Source: a virus. From it: 23,416 nt of DNA. The stretch covers positions 1-23,416 of IMG/VR virus record IMGVR_UViG_3300047276_000522; one strand, written 5' to 3'. Below are positions 19,001 through 23,416 of this stretch, one piece after another. The notes under the pieces were generated by a model. That model had not been told where the DNA came from. It did not search any database and saw nothing but the letters and a program-made list of their open reading frames with translations. The number at the start of each line of letters is the position of its first letter. The stretch's first letter is position 1. A program made the translations under genes and the position numbers.

Positions 19001-19017
19001 TGTATAAACTGCGATAA

Positions 19018-21477
19018 ATGGATCAATACTCAGTTAAAAGCAACGGATACGATTCTACGTTCCCCGATCCGCTAGCTTCCCACGAGGTAAAAGCTAGCAA
19101 AGGATACGGCCTGCAATATGCAAAGGCTATTTACGGCCAGTGGGGTAGTGCCCAGTGGGAGGGCTCACTTTACAGCAAGCGCTGGAAGGAGTTCGAAATC
19201 TCACGCGACTACGCCAACGGTACGCAAGATACTTCTATCTACAAGCAAATCCTTACGTCTCTTGACCCGAACAATGGTGACGGCTCACTGGTAAACCTTG
19301 ACTGGACTCCGGTACCCATCATTCCTAAGTTCGTTAAGATTGTAGTGAATAAGATTCTTTCGGCTAAGTTCTATCCTAACCTCGAGGCTATTGATCCGTT
19401 GAGCCGCAGCGAGAAGGATATCGAAAAGAACAAGGTCAAGATCTTCATTGAGAACAAAGACGTACTGAAAGAAGCCAAGGAAAGCGGACTGCGCACTGAG
19501 GTTGACCCGGACGCTTTACCTGACACTGCTGAAGAGGCAGAGATTTTCCTTGAGACTAACGTGAAGACTGCGGCCGAGATTGCTGCACAGATTGGTACGA
19601 ACCTTACGTTGAGCTGGAACGACTTCGACGAGAAGATCTTCCGTCGTAACGTAGAGGACCTAGTTAGCTGCGGTATGGCTGTTGTCAAGCGCAGTAACGA
19701 CCCGAACTACGGCATTGTAGAGGAATATGTAGATCCTGCATATTTCATCCACAGCTTCACCGATGACCCCACGTTTAGCGATATCACCTACGCAGGTCAT
19801 ATGAAGCGTATGAGCATCGCTGAGCTCAAGCGTCTTGCTGGTGATCAGTTCACGGAAGCTCAGTACGAGAATATGGCTCGTACGGTTATGAATCGTTTTG
19901 GTAACGATCCTAACCGCTTTATGAACTCGCAGTACGACGTGGGTATGGAGCGCTACTACTACGGTTACGACGAGTACACCATTGACGTGATGGACTTCGA
20001 GTTCGTAAGTGTAGACAACATCATCTTCGAGAAGAAGGAGTCTCGCTTTGGTAACGTAGGCTTTTATTTTAAGGGCCACAAGTACAACGCACCTCAGCAG
20101 AGCGTATACGACCGCGAGGCTGTTTATATGCAAAACCAGACGCTGTACGGTGGTAAGTTCATCGTGGGCACGGAGTACATCTTCGACTACGGTGTGAAGA
20201 AGAACATCCCGAAGAACGTACACGACCTGACTCGTACCCGGATGAGCTACAGTGCTGTGGCTACGAATATGCGCCGGATGATCCCGAAGTCAATGGTAAG
20301 TTCTGTTATAGGCTTTGCTGACCAAATCCAGATCACCCACCTGAAGCTTCAACAGTCTATCGCTAAGGCTAAGCCTGATGGATTGATTGTAGACATTGAG
20401 GGACTGGAGAACGTACAGCTCGGTCGTGGCGGAGAACTCCAGCCTTTGGATATCCAAGACATCTACGAGCAGACCGGTGTGTTCTACTACCGCAGTAAGA
20501 ACCCTGATGGTAGCTTCCAGAATCCGCCTATCCGTCCGTTGGACAATGCGATTCGCAACATCAACGAGCTCATCACCATCTATAACCACGCACTGCGTAT
20601 GATTCGTGATGCTACGGGTATCAACGAAGTGATGGATGGTTCTAGTCCTAAAGGCGATCAGCTAGTTGGCGTGCGCCAGCAGCAACTTGCAGCAGCCAAC
20701 AACGCTCTATACGACATCACTAATGCCTCTATGGTTCTGTATCGTAAGGTCTGTGAGGACGTTGTCAAGTGCTTGCAGATTCTACCTCCAAAGTCTATTC
20801 TGTACCGTGCGTACGAAACGGCTATTGGACGCGAGAATATGGCTGTACTGACGAGCTTCGCTAAGCTTCCGATGTACAACTTCGGAGTGCGTGTGGTTAC
20901 CGATATGAACGAGGTAGACCGTATGTACCTTGAGCAGAACATCCAAGCGTCTATCGCTGCGGGTGAGCTTGACATTGAGGACGCTATGGCTATCCGTCAG
21001 TTGCGTGATATCGACCAGGCCGAGCGACTGCTGATTGTGCGCCGTAAGAAGCGCATCAAGCAGCGTCAGGAGATGGCCCAGCAGAATTCTCAGTTCCAAG
21101 CTCAGGCTAACGCTCAGGTGGCTCAAGTTACCAGCCAAGCTAAGATGCAGGAGGAGCAGATGAAGGCTCAGCTTGAGCAGCAGCGCATCCAACTCGAGGC
21201 CGCTGCAAAGGCGGAGCTGTTGAAGGTTGAATACAACTTAAAGATGGAGCTTGCTAAGATCCAGGGTGACTACGGAATTAAGGAGCAAGAGATTGAGTCC
21301 GGTGTCCGTCAGAACGCTGAGAAGGAGGCTGAGGATCGCAAGGATGAGCGCATTAAGGAGCAAGCAGTTGCCCAAAGCAAACTGATTGCTCAACGTAAAG
21401 GTGAGCGTCCTGAACTAAACAAAGAAGACCTTAAGGAAGAGGAGGACATCGTATCTCTCATCTTAGGTGGTAGCTGA
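19018..21477 (+). CDS. portal protein
   Basis: The gene encodes 819 residues. The N-terminal part holds the wing and clip region with NLDWTPVPIIPKFVKIVVNK (residues about 97-120), a block I associate with portals of crAss-like phages. Residues 500-600 include RNINELITIYNHALRMIRDA and a DGSSPKGDQLVGVRQQQLAA stretch typical of the stem and crown. The last 140 residues (from about 676) are a long Gln/Glu/Lys coiled coil, usual for this portal type. It forms the dodecameric ring at the capsid vertex that docks TerL. The call rests on family memory, size and order. Confidence 0.88.
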   Translation: MDQYSVKSNGYDSTFPDPLASHEVKASKGYGLQYAKAIYGQWGSAQWEGSLYSKRWKEFEISRDYANGTQDTSIYKQILTSLDPNNGDGSLVNLDWTPVPIIPKFVKIVVNKILSAKFYPNLEAIDPLSRSEKDIEKNKVKIFIENKDVLKEAKESGLRTEVDPDALPDTAEEAEIFLETNVKTAAEIAAQIGTNLTLSWNDFDEKIFRRNVEDLVSCGMAVVKRSNDPNYGIVEEYVDPAYFIHSFTDDPTFSDITYAGHMKRMSIAELKRLAGDQFTEAQYENMARTVMNRFGNDPNRFMNSQYDVGMERYYYGYDEYTIDVMDFEFVSVDNIIFEKKESRFGNVGFYFKGHKYNAPQQSVYDREAVYMQNQTLYGGKFIVGTEYIFDYGVKKNIPKNVHDLTRTRMSYSAVATNMRRMIPKSMVSSVIGFADQIQITHLKLQQSIAKAKPDGLIVDIEGLENVQLGRGGELQPLDIQDIYEQTGVFYYRSKNPDGSFQNPPIRPLDNAIRNINELITIYNHALRMIRDATGINEVMDGSSPKGDQLVGVRQQQLAAANNALYDITNASMVLYRKVCEDVVKCLQILPPKSILYRAYETAIGRENMAVLTSFAKLPMYNFGVRVVTDMNEVDRMYLEQNIQASIAAGELDIEDAMAIRQLRDIDQAERLLIVRRKKRIKQRQEMAQQNSQFQAQANAQVAQVTSQAKMQEEQMKAQLEQQRIQLEAAAKAELLKVEYNLKMELAKIQGDYGIKEQEIESGVRQNAEKEAEDRKDERIKEQAVAQSKLIAQRKGERPELNKEDLKEEEDIVSLILGGS

Positions 21478-21485
21478 TAAAGAAG

Positions 21486-21493
21486 TAAATTTG
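21486..21493 (+). promoter_or_regulatory. late -7 box TAAATTTG
   Basis: This exact TAnnTTTG lies four bases before the ATG at 21498. No -33 TTG is seen. Confidence 0.6.
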
Positions 21494-21497
21494 CACT

Positions 21498-21872
21498 ATG
21501 GCAGCCTGTACGAACCCATCTGTAGTAAATCTAGATAATGCGCAACGAGTAGACATCGTATGCCGCAAGGGAGATACGTTCTCTATTGAGATTGATTTTT
21601 ACGACGCTAACGACGATCCCATTGATCTTACTGGATATACCTGGAAGATGGAAGTTTCTGAGAGCGATACGTCTCCAACTCCAATCCTCGACTCAACGGA
21701 TTTCAGCTACAACGGAAACTCTAGCGGTAAGCTTTACGTAACGGCTACGGCAAATACTATGTTGACAATTGACGGAGGTATGTATATCTACGGCCTTCAG
21801 AGTAACGACGCAGGTACGGTAAAGACGTGGCTGTACGGTCTATTCACCGTAAACGAAGACGTAGTAGAATGA
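21498..21872 (+). CDS. BppU-like virion structural protein
   Basis: The gene encodes 124 residues. The pattern CRKGDTFSIEIDFYDANDDP, IDLTGYTWKMEVSES and a later GMYIYGLQS resembles the N-terminal beta-sandwich of baseplate upper proteins (BppU_N type), which bind the tail and present receptor-binding proteins. Here the domain stands alone, with the attached fibre parts in the next genes. It is coupled to the next gene as ATGA. Confidence 0.7.
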   Translation: MAACTNPSVVNLDNAQRVDIVCRKGDTFSIEIDFYDANDDPIDLTGYTWKMEVSESDTSPTPILDSTDFSYNGNSSGKLYVTATANTMLTIDGGMYIYGLQSNDAGTVKTWLYGLFTVNEDVVE

Positions 21873-22192
21873 GTGCAATTGTAGTACGCGAAGCTGCGAA
21901 TAATGTAACGGTAACTGAAGTCCAGGGCACCACGTTGGTGGCCAACCAAAAGGGCAACACAGTTACTGTTACTGGCGTTATTGGCGGCGTAAGCCTTGAC
22001 GCTAACTATGTTTTCACTCAGTCCGTCCCGTCTTCCGAATGGGTTGTGACACACAACCTCAACAAGTATTGCTCCGTTACTGTTGTCGACTCTGCCGATA
22101 ACATCGTAGTAGGAGAAGTTTTATATAATTCACTGAACCAAGTAACACTAACATTCGCTGGTGCATTCAGCGGAAAAGCATTCTTTAACTGA
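21869..22192 (+). CDS. small fibre-associated beta protein
   Basis: The gene encodes 107 residues from the ATG at 21869, chosen for the ATGA overlap with the previous gene. The N-terminal half consists of short Val/Thr repeats (NNVTVTEVQGTTLVAN). The C-terminal half VPSSEWVVTHNLNKYCSVTV, VVDSADNIVVGEV and FSGKAFFN is the adaptor-type domain found at the end or start of many phage tail fibres. It probably links the baseplate protein to the fibre. Confidence 0.7.
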   Translation: MSAIVVREAANNVTVTEVQGTTLVANQKGNTVTVTGVIGGVSLDANYVFTQSVPSSEWVVTHNLNKYCSVTVVDSADNIVVGEVLYNSLNQVTLTFAGAFSGKAFFN

Positions 22193-23416
22193 TGGCTATT
22201 AAGTTCGTATCCTCCATTAACCTAAATCAGAATGAGCTGCAAAATGCAGTCATTCAAAACTTGGCTTCGGCACCCGGAAGCCCGGTAGAGGGACAAGTTT
22301 ACTACGACTCCTCCGCGGGTGATAAGTCGATTTACTTCTGGGACGGAACCCAGTGGGTTGACGTAGGTGGTGACATCCGCAGCGTAACCGCTGGTGCTGG
22401 TCTTACTTCTACTGGAACTCGTGACATCACGCTAAACGTAGGAGCCGGAACCGGTATTGCTGTTGGTACAGACACCGTATCTCTTAGCCACCTCGGTCTT
22501 GAGAGTCTTACAGATCCTAACGCTGACCGTATCTTCTTCTGGGATGATTCAGCTGGCGCTTCTCAGTGGCTTGAGGTTTCTACTTCTACGGGTATCAATA
22601 TCAGCGGTACTACCCTCCAGCTTGGTTCTATCCCCAACAGCTCACTCGCTAACTCAAGTGTAACCTACACCGCTGGTGCTGGTTTGACTGGTGGAGGAAC
22701 TGTTGCTCTTGGTGCAAGCGCTACGCTTACTGTTGGTGCTGGTACGGGTATCACCGTTAATGCTGACGACGTAGCCCTTAAGAATGCTGGTTCACTAACC
22801 AACAATAACGTAGTTAAGTGGGATTCCGGTAACGGACAGCTCACCAACTCGCTTATTACAGATGACGGCACCACTGTAACGATTGCTGGTAACCTTGACG
22901 TAAACGGAACGACTACCACCATCGACAGCACGATTGTTTCCATTGGTGACAATATGATGCAGTACGCCAACGCCAACGTGGCAAACAGCGTCGACATCGG
23001 TTTCTACGGCAACTACGTCAACAGCGGAACTAAGTACGCATCGTTTTTCTACGACGCATCTGCGAGCTCTGTAAGCGAGGCTGTCTTCACTTTGGGACAC
23101 ACGTCTACCGAGCCTGGTTCAACGGTATCAGGGCTCACCGTAGGCCGTCTTGTTGCTAACATTACTGGTGAGGTTACTGGTAATGCAGCCACTGCAACCA
23201 AGCTTGCTACTGCACGAGATATCACAATCACGGGCGATGCAAGCTGGACGGTAAGCTTTGATGGAAGCGCCAATGTTAGCTCTGGTTTGACGCTTGCTAA
23301 CAGCGGTGTTACTGCTGCTACGTACGGTACTGCTTCTAGCGTTGCTCAAGTAACGTTTGACGCTAAGGGTCGCGCTACGAGCGCAAGCTCTGTTGCGATT
23401 GCTATTACGGCATCGC
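22192..23416 (+). CDS. tail fibre protein, cut by the window edge
   Basis: The frame opens at the ATG overlapping the previous stop (TGATG) and stays open for 408 codons to the end. The N-terminus (MAIKFVSSINLNQNELQNAV) leads into a beta module with VYYDSSAGDKSIYFWDGTQW. Repeats of the AGAGLTGGGTVALG and GAGTGITV type and DRIFFWDDSAGASQWLEV follow. Next comes NLDVNGTTTTIDSTIVSIGD, a block shared with fibres of marine phages. The last part is Thr/Ser/Ala-rich and repetitive. It would form an extended trimeric fibre; the receptor-binding tip lies beyond the window. Confidence 0.85.
   Translation, partial: MAIKFVSSINLNQNELQNAVIQNLASAPGSPVEGQVYYDSSAGDKSIYFWDGTQWVDVGGDIRSVTAGAGLTSTGTRDITLNVGAGTGIAVGTDTVSLSHLGLESLTDPNADRIFFWDDSAGASQWLEVSTSTGINISGTTLQLGSIPNSSLANSSVTYTAGAGLTGGGTVALGASATLTVGAGTGITVNADDVALKNAGSLTNNNVVKWDSGNGQLTNSLITDDGTTVTIAGNLDVNGTTTTIDSTIVSIGDNMMQYANANVANSVDIGFYGNYVNSGTKYASFFYDASASSVSEAVFTLGHTSTEPGSTVSGLTVGRLVANITGEVTGNAATATKLATARDITITGDASWTVSFDGSANVSSGLTLANSGVTAATYGTASSVAQVTFDAKGRATSASSVAIAITAS

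Noticed and set aside
19660-20223. 187-residue minus-strand open frame inside the portal gene
   Set aside because: The Val/His/Leu-rich shadow is caused by codon bias of the portal gene. Similar long shadows at 10895-11320, 12832-13257, 20782-21192 and 22665-22997 were dismissed for the same reason.
22192-23416. Diversity-generating retroelement target in the tail fibre
   Set aside because: No reverse transcriptase or template/variable repeat pair is visible in the window. The fibre's repeats are ordinary structural modules, and its C-terminus is not included.

Overview
The window is most of two arms of a tailed double-stranded DNA phage genome that infects, or infected, a member of the Bacteroidota. 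The host call rests on the sequence: almost every transcription unit is preceded by the Bacteroidota -7 box TAnnTTTG, Shine-Dalgarno sequences are mostly absent, and leaders are A-rich. The large terminase and portal resemble those of crAss-like phages and related Bacteroidota podoviruses. That relationship is recalled at family level and was not searched. No integrase, tRNA, rRNA, CRISPR array or insertion sequence was seen.

Layout. Positions 1-9545 are a minus-strand early arm of tightly packed small genes, many coupled by ATGA or TAATG overlaps. Its recognisable core is a recombination cassette: a Rad52/Erf-like annealing protein (3353-3904), a RecB/Cas4-type PD-(D/E)XK exonuclease (2565-3353) and a small protein ending in an SSB-type DLPF tip (2287-2553). 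An AT-rich HNH endonuclease with its own promoter (955-1701), several zinc-ribbon proteins and a helix-turn-helix protein (6071-6337) lie around it. Seven genes in this arm encode 24 to 55 residues and were found by reading the strand. One lone plus-strand gene encodes a tiny lipoprotein (581-727).

Positions 9546-10439 are an 894-base non-coding control region. It holds a purine-pyrimidine alternating tract, helically phased repeats, an AT palindrome, a cluster of stem-loops and two 17-bp palindromes exactly 40 bp apart. Early transcription leaves it leftward and late transcription rightward.

Positions 10440-23416 are the plus-strand late arm: an M15 peptidase (endolysin candidate), several Lys-rich proteins sharing a MKAKKYxxGG-like start, a methyltransferase, a fibre-like protein, a tandem GroES-like co-chaperonin, a possible small terminase, large terminase, portal, a BppU-like structural protein, and tail-fibre genes running off the end. 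Two minus-strand islands interrupt it: a secreted protein (12285-12596) and a winged-helix regulator (13872-14504) whose promoter overlaps the fibre promoter.

How it may work together (inference): the clearest early promoters carry a -33 TTG or TTTG 19-20 bp upstream of the -7 box, as host RNA polymerase would need. The late -7 boxes lack it and often lie only 4-5 bases from the start codon, which suggests activator-dependent, nearly leaderless late transcripts.
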